Shown piece after piece: positions 25,403 through 34,128 of a DNA stretch of 37,999 nt (position 1 is its first letter; the number at the start of each line of letters is the position of its first letter). Under the pieces are notes generated by a model. That model saw nothing but the letters and a program-made list of their open reading frames with translations. It had not been told where the DNA came from and did no database searches. The stretch is taken from the NCBI GenBank assembly GCA_016926795.1, contig JAFGNW010000038.1, forward strand, positions 1 through 37,999. Reading direction: 5' to 3'. The DNA is from Candidatus Zixiibacteriota bacterium. GTDB taxonomy: Bacteria > Zixibacteria > MSB-5A5 > GN15 > FEB-12. Both the position numbers and the translations under genes were made by a program.

Positions 25403-26026
25403 TCAGTATTGGGGTTTAAAGAAACCCTGCATTGAAGACCCGATCCGACGGGAGAAATTCACCGGTTCGTTTTTTAAAAGAGATATCATCACCTTGGTGC
25501 CCTGACCGACCTTACTGGAGACGGAAATCGAGCCTCCCGATATCTCGACAGCCTCTTTGACCAGAGTAAGTCCTAAACCGGTACCTTCTTCGGGCGTCTT
25601 GGTGGTAAAGAAAGGTTTGAATATTTTGGGAAGGTCCGAAGGTTTTATTCCCTTACCGTTATCGGCGACCTCGAGCAATAGATGGTTTTCCCGGTTAACG
25701 GTCGTAATTGACAGCTCGCCGCCTTCGGGCATGGCATCGATAGAGTTCAGGATAATATTGCCCAGGGAAGTATAGAGTGCGGTTTCATCGATGAAAGCGG
25801 TCGCGCCCGATTTTTCCAGATTCAATTGTAACTTTATCCCGGCGTCGGTTAAGCGGGTGGAATACTGTTCCATTACCTCGAGCACGATTTCGTTGACGTT
25901 AATGGGGGTAAAATCCGGTTCCTGAGGCTTATATATGTTTTTCAACTGTCGTCCCAGGTCGGCCACGCGGCGAAGGTGTGTCCGGATACCCTGAACCTCC
26001 CGGGTCAACTTTTTATTGTCCTGCAC
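25403..26026 (-). CDS. Histidine-kinase ATPase fragment downstream of the TAG
   Basis: The 207 codons from an internal GTG (26026) to TGA hold the second half of the dimerisation domain and the whole HATPase domain. The GTG has no ribosome binding site and lies inside the helix after the H-box, so independent translation would lose the phospho-acceptor His. It is better regarded as the C-terminal part of the interrupted gene. The frame is the same as that of the N-terminal part, and the 102 codons between (26027-26332, including the TAG) have no other stop. Confidence 0.45.
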   Translation of the reverse strand: MQDNKKLTREVQGIRTHLRRVADLGRQLKNIYKPQEPDFTPINVNEIVLEVMEQYSTRLTDAGIKLQLNLEKSGATAFIDETALYTSLGNIILNSIDAMPEGGELSITTVNRENHLLLEVADNGKGIKPSDLPKIFKPFFTTKTPEEGTGLGLTLVKEAVEISGGSISVSSKVGQGTKVMISLLKNEPVNFSRRIGSSMQGFFKPQY

Positions 26027-26329
26027 CAGATTTTCCAGACGGTCCAGGCAACAGAAAATACTCTGTATCGGATTACCGATCTGGTGGACATACGCCGCCA
26101 GCAGCCGGCCCGCCGCCGCCAGTCGCTCGTTGCGAAGCGCCTGACGGCTGCGCTCGTCAACCAGTTTTTTGAGGCGCTCGTTTTGACGTTGAATCTGAAG
26201 TTCCAGTTTCTTGCGTTCCGTTAAATTGCGGACGACGCTCAGCAGTGCCGATTTTCCCCTGTAGATAATATTCCGGGAAAATATTTCGACGGGGACTTTT
26301 GTTCCGTCTTTGGCGATAATGATATATTC

Positions 26330-27340
26330 CTAGGGGTATTCCGGGCCGCCGGTTAAAATATCATTAACGCGATGCAGAAGTTTTTCAGGATTCTCGAAAA
26401 AACGCGAGAAAGATTTGATGTCAAAATCGGCAATTTCTTTTTCCTCGAAACCGAACAGTTGTAAAAGTGAGGGGTTGACGTAAATCGGTCTATTTTCATA
26501 AATAAGAGCCACCGCGTCCGGCATGCGGTTCAGAAGCCTGCGAAAACGTTCCTCACTTTTTCTGAGCGCCTCCTCGACCTTTTTCCTTTCGGTAATATCG
26601 CGGGCGATACCGGTCAGACCGACAATCTCTCCCCGGGTGTCATAATTGAATTGGCTCCGCTCTTCCAGCCAGACGACATCACCGTCACCGCTCAGGATAC
26701 GGAACTCAATAGGCGGGCTTATTTCTTTTTCGACCAGAGATTTCTCAAAATCGGAAGCTACCATATTCCGGTCTTCGGGATAAATCATGTCCAAAAAATT
26801 CTTACCGATCAAAGCCTCCGGTTCATAACCGTAATACCTGATCCGCGGACTGATGAAGACGATACCCCCTTCGATATTCATGGAATAGACAATATCGCTG
26901 GTATTTTCAATCAGAGTACGATATTTCTCCTCATTGTTCCTGAGGGCTGTCTCGATCTCCTTCTGTCCCGTTATATCTACGGCTATGGTCAATAAAACCT
27001 CTTCGCCGTCATACTGAAAGGGGGTGATAGTGAGACTGGCAAAATACGGCGTGCCGTCCTTTTTCTTGAGTTTGACCTCGTAATCGCGGAGGAAACCCTT
27101 TTTACGGTAAGATTTAAATAACTTTGCCCGGTCTTTTTTATCACAGTAGGTATCGACAAGATTGAGGTTTCTCATTTCATGCGGCTCATAACCCATCATC
27201 CTGAGCATGGCATCGTTGTAAGCCAGAATCCGACCGTCGAAATGAGATACCCCGATACCGACCGGAGCGTTTTCGAACAACTCCCGGTACCTTTCAGGGT
27301 TCTCCGTCAAATTGATAACCAGTTCGCGCTTCAAGCCCAC
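26330..27340 (-). CDS. PAS-domain protein, N-terminal product of the interrupted kinase
   Basis: If TAG acts as a stop, translation gives a 336-residue soluble protein with two complete PAS domains and about two thirds of a third. It has no transmembrane segment and no catalytic domain. It would at most sense or bind a partner and could not phosphorylate the neighbouring receiver. See the whole-gene entry for the continuation. Confidence 0.6.
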   Translation of the reverse strand: MGLKRELVINLTENPERYRELFENAPVGIGVSHFDGRILAYNDAMLRMMGYEPHEMRNLNLVDTYCDKKDRAKLFKSYRKKGFLRDYEVKLKKKDGTPYFASLTITPFQYDGEEVLLTIAVDITGQKEIETALRNNEEKYRTLIENTSDIVYSMNIEGGIVFISPRIRYYGYEPEALIGKNFLDMIYPEDRNMVASDFEKSLVEKEISPPIEFRILSGDGDVVWLEERSQFNYDTRGEIVGLTGIARDITERKKVEEALRKSEERFRRLLNRMPDAVALIYENRPIYVNPSLLQLFGFEEKEIADFDIKSFSRFFENPEKLLHRVNDILTGGPEYP

Positions 27341-27444
27341 AAATTCCTTCCGACTTTCTTCTGATTTTTCAAATCACAGAGACGAAATAACGTCCAAAAC
27401 GATTTAAAAAACCGACGAAATAAAAGAAATGGCAATATATAAGC

Positions 27445-28269
27445 TCATCGGTTCATTTTCAGCAAAATAGGCAGCCAGACCCGGATAGTTTCCGAACTGA
27501 GCAAAGATTCTTCCAGAATTTCGGTCGGCTCCAATACCACCGACAGGGTCGGTTCAATAACGGTCGATTCAATTTTCCAGCAACGGAGATTATAACTTCC
27601 CCCGCCGATTTTGACCTTGCGGGTCGGAATATTATCCGAGGCGGTGTAGTCCCGGGCGGCCTCGATGTATTCTTTCAACTGCTCCGGCAGCATAATCACA
27701 TCGTTTTCATTATTTACGGTCTTCAAGGTATCGAAAAGCACTGTCGCCTTAAGGTTCGGCAGGATTATCCTATTATCGGCCATCACCATGAAAGCGGGAA
27801 ACGGGAGAGAATTGTAGGAATCCTGCAGCAACCTCCAGATATCGGTATGTTCGGTGAAGTATTCTTTCTCTCCGCGGAGGGTTTCCAACTCGTTTTCGAG
27901 CCGCTGTTTGTGAACGCAGTTTTGTACCAGGTCGACAATCAAATCCAGGGAAATTGGTTTCTCCAGATAAGCGAAAGTCCCCAGCGATTCAGCTTTTGAT
28001 TTATGTCGCGGGTCGGGAAACGCGGTGATGGCAAAAGAACCGGAACGGGGATATTTCTCCCTGGCGGCGGCGATTATGTCCCAGCCGTTGATGCTGCCGG
28101 GAAGACACAGGTCGGCGATGATGATATCGTAAGTCTCTCTCCGGCAGTTGTCCAGAGCTTCCTCACCGTTAACGACCGCGGTAATGTTATAGCCTTTGGC
28201 TTTAAGGCGACCGCTGAGGCTGTCCAAAAATTCCCGCTCGTCATCTACCAGCAAAACCTCAGTGCTCAC
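27445..28269 (-). CDS. Receiver-domain response regulator with a PAS-like C-terminal part
   Basis: A 274-residue protein. The receiver (1-125) has the acidic pair in LLVDDERE, phospho-acceptor Asp in IIIADLCLPG (near 53), the switch residue in SFAITAF and Lys in LEKPIS. The remainder (about 140-274) starts with a helical segment and continues with YNSLPFPAFMVMADNRIILPN, which looks like a reduced PAS fold. No DNA-binding domain is present, so output is by protein contact or ligand sensing. The GTG start lies eight bases after GGGAGG. It sits between an Rrf2 gene and the interrupted kinase on the same strand and is probably phosphorylated by that kinase when the kinase is made in full. Confidence 0.85.
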   Translation of the reverse strand: MSTEVLLVDDEREFLDSLSGRLKAKGYNITAVVNGEEALDNCRRETYDIIIADLCLPGSINGWDIIAAAREKYPRSGSFAITAFPDPRHKSKAESLGTFAYLEKPISLDLIVDLVQNCVHKQRLENELETLRGEKEYFTEHTDIWRLLQDSYNSLPFPAFMVMADNRIILPNLKATVLFDTLKTVNNENDVIMLPEQLKEYIEAARDYTASDNIPTRKVKIGGGSYNLRCWKIESTVIEPTLSVVLEPTEILEESLLSSETIRVWLPILLKMNR

Positions 28270-28314
28270 TCAATATCCTCCCATCTTTTCATTGATACTC
28301 ATAAATAATGTTCG

Positions 28315-28761
28315 CTATAAATCATTCTGTTTTATAGCGGCGGTATATACGGTTTCCCGCGACGAGGATAAATCGGCGATGGTTAATTTCTCCAATTTTC
28401 GTTTCAATTCCAGAGCCGCCTCCTGGAAGAGTTCATCGGTTCGGGAACAGAGGGCTTCATCCCCGGTGCCGCCCGGCATACCCAGTCCGTGCACCACCGG
28501 ACCGTCAACCGCCTCCACCACACTTAAGAGCGATATCTCCTCCGGCGGTCGGGTAAGTGAAAAACCTCCCTGGCAACCCCGGTGGGGTCGAACCAGACCG
28601 GCTTTGGACAGCTGCCGAAGTATCTTGAGGGAGGAATCGTATGGCAAGCCGTAGCGGTCGGCTATTTCCCGGGTCATTACCGGGGTGTGGCTGTTACAGG
28701 TTGCGATATAATGCAAAGCATGAATAGCATACCCGGCGGATGTACTCAATAATAAGTTCAA
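28315..28761 (-). CDS. Rrf2-family regulator lacking the usual cysteine triad
   Basis: A 148-residue regulator. The winged helix covers residues 1-75, with TSAGYAIHALHYIA, SSLKILRQLSKAGLV and the wing RGCQGGFSLTRPPEEI. In the region where IscR-type proteins carry three cysteines there is only GLGMPGGTGDEALC, so iron-sulfur binding is unlikely and another signal is probable. The start is a TTG (28761) with AAGGGGA upstream. The stop is TAG, used here as an ordinary terminal stop. It heads a likely operon with the receiver protein and the PAS kinase. The link of an Rrf2 repressor to a two-component system suggests that one input controls the amount of the other. Confidence 0.85.
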   Translation of the reverse strand: MNLLLSTSAGYAIHALHYIATCNSHTPVMTREIADRYGLPYDSSLKILRQLSKAGLVRPHRGCQGGFSLTRPPEEISLLSVVEAVDGPVVHGLGMPGGTGDEALCSRTDELFQEAALELKRKLEKLTIADLSSSRETVYTAAIKQNDL

Positions 28762-29101
28762 ATACTTCCCCTTGAAATTGACCTGTTGATAGAAAACATG
28801 ATAAAATTATGATATTACTTAACGTATCCCTATTAATAATACAAAAAAAGAACTCAAATTACAATAAAAAAAAATTATTGACGGATATCCCAAATAAATC
28901 CTTTATTTGCAGAGTAATTCCTGACAAGAGTTAAATTAAGTCTTTTTCGGGACGATATAATATGATATGTAAAAGGGATTTAAATGAAAAATCAACAACC
29001 GCCCGACACAGTTTATATATTTAATCTTTTAAGATGAAAAATTTTAGTGATAACAGAACCAAAAACAGGCGCCCGGATTCAAATAATCGGAAAGTTGTGA
29101 T
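28762..29101. other. AT-rich divergent intergenic region
   Basis: This 340-base gap separates the Rrf2 gene (minus) from asnB (plus). It is far richer in A and T than its flanks. TATAAT occurs at about 28956-28961 without a good -35 box, and TTGACG at about 28877-28882 without a good -10. No ORF or strong hairpin was found. Confidence 0.45.
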
Positions 29102-31090
29102 ATGTGCGGAATAGCGGGCTATTATCAACTGGAGGGTGAAGCCAAACCGGACCGTGACCTTTTACGGCGGATGGTGGCGATAATCCGTCACCGCGGACCG
29201 GACGAGTTCGGGGCTTATTTCGACCGCAAATGCGCTCTCGGTCAGGCCCGCCTCTCGATTATCGACCTCTCCACCGGCTCGCAACCCCTGGCCAACGAAG
29301 ACAATTCCGTCTGGGTGACTTTTAACGGTGAGATTTACAACTATGTCGAATTACGGCCGCAGCTCGAGAAACTGGGACACCGTTTCCGAACCCAATCGGA
29401 CACCGAGGTCATTGTTCATGCCTTCGAACAATGGGGCGTTGACTGCCTGCAGCATTTTAACGGCCAGTTTTCTTTCGTCATTTACGATAAAAAGAACGAC
29501 CGTCTTCTGGCCGCCCGTGACCGGATGGGTATTCGGCCGCTTTTCTACACCGTGCACAACGGCCGTTTTTATTTCGCCTCCGAAATCAAGGCCATTTTTT
29601 GTGATGAAAACATACCGAGAAAAATTGATCTCACCGGCCTGGATGAAATCTTCACCTGGTGGACCACCGCGCCGCCTCGTACCGCTTTTGAGAATATCTG
29701 CGAACTGGAAGCCGGCGGTTACCTCGAAGTGAAGAACGGGCAGATTAGGACCGGGCGCTACTGGCAGATGCAGTTCCCGGAATCTTTTGACCGAACCAAA
29801 AGCGTCGACTCCTGGGCGGAGGAGTTGCACGCCCTGCTGGTGGATTCGGTGCGGCTGCGGCTGCGGGCCGATGTTCCGGTCGGGGCTTATCTTTCGGGAG
29901 GACTGGATTCCTCGGTCACTACGGCCCTCATCAAGCATTTTACCGACACGCGAGTGGAAACCTTCAGTATCGCTTTTCACGACAAGGCATACGATGAATC
30001 GGAGTACCAGCTGCAAATGGCGGCTTATCTGGGCACCAACCATCACAAGGTCGCCTGCGATTATCGCGACATAGCGGAAAACTTCCCTCGCGTTATCTGG
30101 CACACCGAGCGGCCGATAGTCCGCACCGCCCCCACCCCGCTCTATATGCTTTCCCGGCTGGTGCGGGAGAACAATTTCAAAGTGGTTTTGACCGGCGAGG
30201 GGTCCGATGAAATCCTGGGTGGCTATGATATTTTCAAGGAAGCGCTGATACGAAATTTCTGGGCCAGAAATCCCGAATCGAACTGGCGGCCGCTGTTGTT
30301 GAAACGCCTCTACCCGACCCTGCCCCTTTCGGGGGCGCGGGCGCGGTTCTACCTCGAAACTTTCTACAAAGCGGGACTTTCCCAAACCGACGCTTACTAT
30401 TATTCACACCTTCCGCGAATCAACACCACCTCTAAAATCAAGGACTTCTTCACCCGTGAAGTTAAAGACCGCATCGGGAACCATGACTCACTCTCGGCTT
30501 TCGGTCGTGACCTGCCGGAGAATTTCAACCGCTGGCATCACCTGGCCCGGGCGCAGTATGTCGAAGCTCGCTCGCTTCTGGCCGGGTACCTGCTGTCCTC
30601 CCAGGGTGACCGGGTCAGCGCCGCTAATTCTATCGAGGGGCGTTTCCCGTTTTTGGACCACCGGCTGGTGGAGTTCGCCGCCGCCATCCCGCCGCTTTAC
30701 AAAATTTTCGGCCTGAAAGAAAAGTTCATTCTTAAAAGAGCCATGCGCCGGGAGCTTCCGAAGGAAATTATCGACCGGGTCAAACAACCCTATATGGCGC
30801 CGGACTCGAACAGTTTTATGCAGCCCGACCCGCCTTCGTATATTGACGAAATGCTCAACGAAAAAGCTCTCCAACGGAACGGTCTTTTTAATCCCGCCCC
30901 GGTCGCCAGTCTTCGGGAAAAATGCAAGCGCCTGTCGCACGCTCACCTGTCGTTCAAAGACAACATGTCCTTCATCGGGATTCTCTCCACCCAGCTTCTT
31001 CACCATCTCTATATCGATAATTTTAAAATTCCGGACGGCATCCCTGCGGATGCTTTTAAAGTCTGGCAGGATAAATCCGATAAAGCTTGA
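29102..31090 (+). CDS. asnB: Asparagine synthase-like glutamine amidotransferase
   Basis: A 662-residue two-domain enzyme. The N-terminal class-II glutaminase has the catalytic Cys2 (MCGIAGYY), RHRGPDEFG (30-37) and FNGEIYNY. The C-terminal synthetase has the PP-loop SGGLDSS (265-271) and TGEGSDEILGGY near 370. It transfers ammonia from glutamine to an adenylated carboxylate. AsnB makes asparagine, but many longer relatives amidate sugars or acyl groups in surface polysaccharide and exosortase gene sets. The acyl-ligase gene 42 bases downstream on the same strand favours such a role. GGAAAG lies before the ATG. Confidence 0.88.
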   Translation: MCGIAGYYQLEGEAKPDRDLLRRMVAIIRHRGPDEFGAYFDRKCALGQARLSIIDLSTGSQPLANEDNSVWVTFNGEIYNYVELRPQLEKLGHRFRTQSDTEVIVHAFEQWGVDCLQHFNGQFSFVIYDKKNDRLLAARDRMGIRPLFYTVHNGRFYFASEIKAIFCDENIPRKIDLTGLDEIFTWWTTAPPRTAFENICELEAGGYLEVKNGQIRTGRYWQMQFPESFDRTKSVDSWAEELHALLVDSVRLRLRADVPVGAYLSGGLDSSVTTALIKHFTDTRVETFSIAFHDKAYDESEYQLQMAAYLGTNHHKVACDYRDIAENFPRVIWHTERPIVRTAPTPLYMLSRLVRENNFKVVLTGEGSDEILGGYDIFKEALIRNFWARNPESNWRPLLLKRLYPTLPLSGARARFYLETFYKAGLSQTDAYYYSHLPRINTTSKIKDFFTREVKDRIGNHDSLSAFGRDLPENFNRWHHLARAQYVEARSLLAGYLLSSQGDRVSAANSIEGRFPFLDHRLVEFAAAIPPLYKIFGLKEKFILKRAMRRELPKEIIDRVKQPYMAPDSNSFMQPDPPSYIDEMLNEKALQRNGLFNPAPVASLREKCKRLSHAHLSFKDNMSFIGILSTQLLHHLYIDNFKIPDGIPADAFKVWQDKSDKA

Positions 31091-31132
31091 TAAAATGAAA
31101 ATAATTTTTGACTATGAACGGTTTGAATATAA

Positions 31133-32719
31133 ATGAAACTTTTTGACCTTTTAACCCGAGGGGCGGCACTCGCCCCGGACAAAGACGCCGTCGTGCACGG
31201 CGACAAAAAAATCACCTACCGCGAACTGCTCTTGAAAACGAACGTCCTGGCGCAGTACCTGGAAAAACTTAATCTCGCCCCCGGTTCGCGCGTGGCCGTT
31301 CTTTTCGAGAACAGCCTGGAATATATCATCTCCTTTTTCACCGTAACCCGTGCCGGATATGTGGTGGTGCCGCTTGACACTTCCCTTAGACCGGACAAAT
31401 TCCGTTTCATCCTCGACGATTGCGAGGCTAAAATATTGTTCATCCAGACCAAATTCACCCGCTACCTGCCCGAAATCATAAGCGAGAAATCATCGCTCGA
31501 ACTGGTCATATCAGACCGCGCCCTGGATTTGAGCAAGTACCGCCTGAAAAGTGAAAAGTTATCCGATATTATAGACCAAAGCGATTTCAAACCATCGTTT
31601 GAAGAGTTAATCGAGGGTATTGATGCTGTCGCACCGCTCGATAACCTGACCCATAAGACTCTGCCCTCCTGCCCCACTGAACTGGCGGCTATTTTCTACA
31701 CTTCCGGCAGCACCGGCACTTCCAAAGGAGTGATGCTGTCACATCTGAACCTGGTTTCCAACACGGTGGCGACAGTGGAATATCTAAACTTGACCGATAA
31801 GGATTCGATAATGGTCATCCTTCCGTTTTATTACATCTACGGCAACTCTCTGCTTCTGACCCATGTCCAGGTCGGCGGCTGCCTGGTCATCGATAATCGC
31901 TTCGCTTTCCCGCAGGTGATTCTGGAAACGATGATGAAGGAAAAGGTGACCGGATTTTCCGGGGTGCCGTCGAACTTCATGATTCTTCTCAACAACGCCA
32001 ATTTCTGTTCGGAGAAACTGCCCGCCCTGCGTTACCTGACCCAGGCCGGCGGGGCCATGGCGCCCAAAATCATTCAAAACGTTATCGATGTTTTCCCCGG
32101 CAAGGAAATTTATATCATGTACGGCCAGACCGAGGCCGCCCCGAGAGTGACCTGGCTGCCACCCGAAGAGTTGAAGGATCATATCAGTTCCATCGGTATC
32201 CCCGTGCCGGGCGTGACGGTGCTTTTGACCGGTGACGACGGCCGCGAAGTCGCCCCCGGTGAAATCGGTGAGATTACTGTTGTCGGTGACAATGTCATGC
32301 TCGGTTACTGGCATCAGCCCGACGAGGAAAGCCAGGTTCTCAAAGACGGCAAGCTTTACACCGGTGACCTGGCCCGACGCGATGAAAAGGGTTATCTGTA
32401 CGTAGTCTCGCGCAAGAAGGAAATCATCAAAGTCGGCGGCAACCGGGTCAGTGCCAAAGAGATCGAGGAGCGTATCCTGGAAAATGAAAAAGTCCTTGAA
32501 ACGGCCGTGGTGGGGGTAAGCGACGACATCCTCGGTGAGGCGATCAAAGCGGTGGTGGTATTAAAAGAGGGCTGCGCGGCCACCGAGGAAGAAATCCAGA
32601 ACCATATCGGTGCTCGTCTGGCCCGGCATAAAATTCCCAAGCACGTGATTTTCACCAACGCCCTGCCCAAGTACCCCTCGGGTAAAGTCAAAAAGCAGGA
32701 ACTGAGCAAGACGATTTAA
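31133..32719 (+). CDS. AMP-forming acyl-CoA ligase-like enzyme
   Basis: A 528-residue class-I adenylate-forming enzyme. Visible motifs in order: the P-loop-like FYTSGSTGTSKGVMLSH near residue 188, YGQTEAAP near 330, the YTGDLARRDEKGYLYVVSRKKEIIKVGG block near 415, and the catalytic Lys in PKYPSGKVKKQEL at the C-terminus. It activates a carboxylic acid with ATP, then passes it to coenzyme A or a carrier protein. No acyl-carrier gene is adjacent. It lies 42 bases after the AsnB-type gene, in the same order as the amidotransferase and acyl ligase of exosortase-A systems. It ends one base before the convergent lipoprotein gene, with no room for a terminator. Confidence 0.88.
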   Translation: MKLFDLLTRGAALAPDKDAVVHGDKKITYRELLLKTNVLAQYLEKLNLAPGSRVAVLFENSLEYIISFFTVTRAGYVVVPLDTSLRPDKFRFILDDCEAKILFIQTKFTRYLPEIISEKSSLELVISDRALDLSKYRLKSEKLSDIIDQSDFKPSFEELIEGIDAVAPLDNLTHKTLPSCPTELAAIFYTSGSTGTSKGVMLSHLNLVSNTVATVEYLNLTDKDSIMVILPFYYIYGNSLLLTHVQVGGCLVIDNRFAFPQVILETMMKEKVTGFSGVPSNFMILLNNANFCSEKLPALRYLTQAGGAMAPKIIQNVIDVFPGKEIYIMYGQTEAAPRVTWLPPEELKDHISSIGIPVPGVTVLLTGDDGREVAPGEIGEITVVGDNVMLGYWHQPDEESQVLKDGKLYTGDLARRDEKGYLYVVSRKKEIIKVGGNRVSAKEIEERILENEKVLETAVVGVSDDILGEAIKAVVVLKEGCAATEEEIQNHIGARLARHKIPKHVIFTNALPKYPSGKVKKQELSKTI

Positions 32720-32720
32720 T

Positions 32721-34112
32721 TTATTTTACCGAATAGGTCTCGATAAGATTAAAAGCGCCCTCCCGTACCTCAAATCCGGAGCGGTTGATGCGGTCGATTA
32801 AATTTCCCTCAAGGTCATAATATTCCACCGTGATATCGTAAACCCCGGGTGCGATTTCGAAATCACCGACATAAATCTTGCCGGGGAGATACTGGCTGGA
32901 GCGAAGGTCGGCGTTCTCGGAGATGTCGGTGCCGATATCGATGGCCACTTTCTTAAGCCAGCCGCCAAGACCGCCGGTGTCGGCTTCTTTTTTCATTTTA
33001 GTCGTCGCCAGAGCTTTGGCCAGCGCCCGCACCGCCGTGCGAATATAGATTAAAGACTTTTTAGCGGCGAAAGTTTCGGTGGCTACCTTTTCAACATCCT
33101 CCAGAAGCTGCAGCTCGCCGACTAACCGACTATCGGCTAAGACTCGGATATATCCGATCACCGAAGGCCGCGGTACCAGTTGCGGGATGGCGAATTTGAA
33201 ATACAAATCGTGCGATATGTTCGCCGGGAAATGACCGTACTCCGTGCTCTCTGTTCCGGGCAGGTCGTAAAACACCTGCACCAAATTAAGGTCCTTGTCA
33301 GTGCGCAGGCGAAGGTTGAGGGCGTCCTTGGTGGGAGCCAGTCCGGCCAGGCCAACCACACTGAGAACGGCCCCGGACTCGGATTGATACTTTACCTCGG
33401 GCAGGTCGAAATCATAAATATGCGCCTGGACGGCGAACGCCTTGCGCAGGAAATCCATATCGATGCGGGCATCGTCGTATTTGCCGTCGGCAGCGTAAAG
33501 GTGCAGGCTCAAATAGCGGGCGAAGGCGTCGTTGTGAAAGCGGACGCTGTCCACTTTGTATTCCACCTCTACCCGGTCGGTGTCGTCGGGATTGCCGCGT
33601 TGCAGAACTTCGGCCGCTTCGGCGTATTTCCGTTCCAGCTGGTCGAGCTTGAGGTTGGCGCGGCGGATTTCCACGAAGGCGTCGTCGAATGACCCCAGGG
33701 CAATATAGTTTAGGGCACTGATAAGGTTGGCGTAGAGGATTTCATGGTCCTCACCGGCATATTCGAGGACGTTGTCGTTGAGCAGCATCGACAGCGCCGC
33801 CCGGGAAATACTTTTCGTGAACAGTTCCTCGGCGGCGGCCTCAGCCAGGTGCAGCTTGTCGTTGCTGAGTTGGTAATCACCGGCGTAATGATAGAGAAGA
33901 CCGGCGTCGAGAAAATAAACCAGCCGGTCTTTCTGAGCGTACTTTTTCTTCTCCCGGGCGGTTTCCAGGAGCACGGCGGCGCTGTCCACATTGCCGGAGC
34001 GCAGCTCCGCCGTGATCGGTTCATAGAAACCTTTCCGGGTGGCGACCGAGCCGCATCCGGCCACAATCAGAAGCGGCACCAGCAGCCCGATAATCTTGCA
34101 AAAAAAAGTCAA
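32721..34112 (-). CDS. COG3014-like TPR lipoprotein, partner of LpoB
   Basis: A 463-residue lipoprotein. The signal peptide ends in a lipobox (IVAGC, Cys20). Residues 30-260 are helical and TPR-like (LLETAREKKKYAQKDRLVYFLDAGLLYHYAGDY, IRRANLKLDQL, ARIDMDFLRKAF). The C-terminal part is beta-rich and ends in DITVEYYDLEGNLIDRINRSGFEVREG. This matches by eye the uncharacterised COG3014 family, which is commonly encoded beside LpoB. Family neighbourhood implies an outer-membrane role linked to peptidoglycan synthesis, not proven. The start is a TTG (34112), 16 bases after the lpoB stop and without a good ribosome binding site, so translational coupling is likely. Confidence 0.75.
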   Translation of the reverse strand: MTFFCKIIGLLVPLLIVAGCGSVATRKGFYEPITAELRSGNVDSAAVLLETAREKKKYAQKDRLVYFLDAGLLYHYAGDYQLSNDKLHLAEAAAEELFTKSISRAALSMLLNDNVLEYAGEDHEILYANLISALNYIALGSFDDAFVEIRRANLKLDQLERKYAEAAEVLQRGNPDDTDRVEVEYKVDSVRFHNDAFARYLSLHLYAADGKYDDARIDMDFLRKAFAVQAHIYDFDLPEVKYQSESGAVLSVVGLAGLAPTKDALNLRLRTDKDLNLVQVFYDLPGTESTEYGHFPANISHDLYFKFAIPQLVPRPSVIGYIRVLADSRLVGELQLLEDVEKVATETFAAKKSLIYIRTAVRALAKALATTKMKKEADTGGLGGWLKKVAIDIGTDISENADLRSSQYLPGKIYVGDFEIAPGVYDITVEYYDLEGNLIDRINRSGFEVREGAFNLIETYSVK

Positions 34113-34128
34113 GACCGGCCCGCAACGA

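Larger units (their letters stand above)
25403..27340 (-). pseudogene. Multi-PAS histidine kinase interrupted by one in-frame TAG
   Basis: One minus frame of 645 sense or stop codons before the final TGA, broken only by a TAG at 26330-26332 (codon 337). Before the TAG are three PAS domains: ELFENAPVGIGVSHFDGRIL at about 14-125, the next at about 140-255 ending in GIARDITERKK, and a third from about 268. After the TAG the third PAS continues without a shift (AKDGTKVPVEIFSRN, then LLSVVRNLTERKK). A coiled coil, a degenerate H-box (YVHQIGNPIQSI) and an intact ATPase domain (GNIILNSIDAM, VADNGKGI, GTGLGL) follow. A recent nonsense mutation, a sequencing error or readthrough could explain this. 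GTG start with GGAAGGA upstream. The receiver gene 104 bases upstream is the likely partner. Confidence 0.8.

Noticed and set aside
25403-27340. General recoding of TAG as a sense codon in this organism
   Set aside because: TAG ends the kinase at 21253, the second Rrf2 gene at 28315 and the lpoB gene at 34129 at their natural C-termini, so TAG works as a stop.
29351-30385. 344-codon minus-strand ORF
   Set aside because: It is antisense to asnB, with low-complexity Arg/Gln/Pro content and no start signal.
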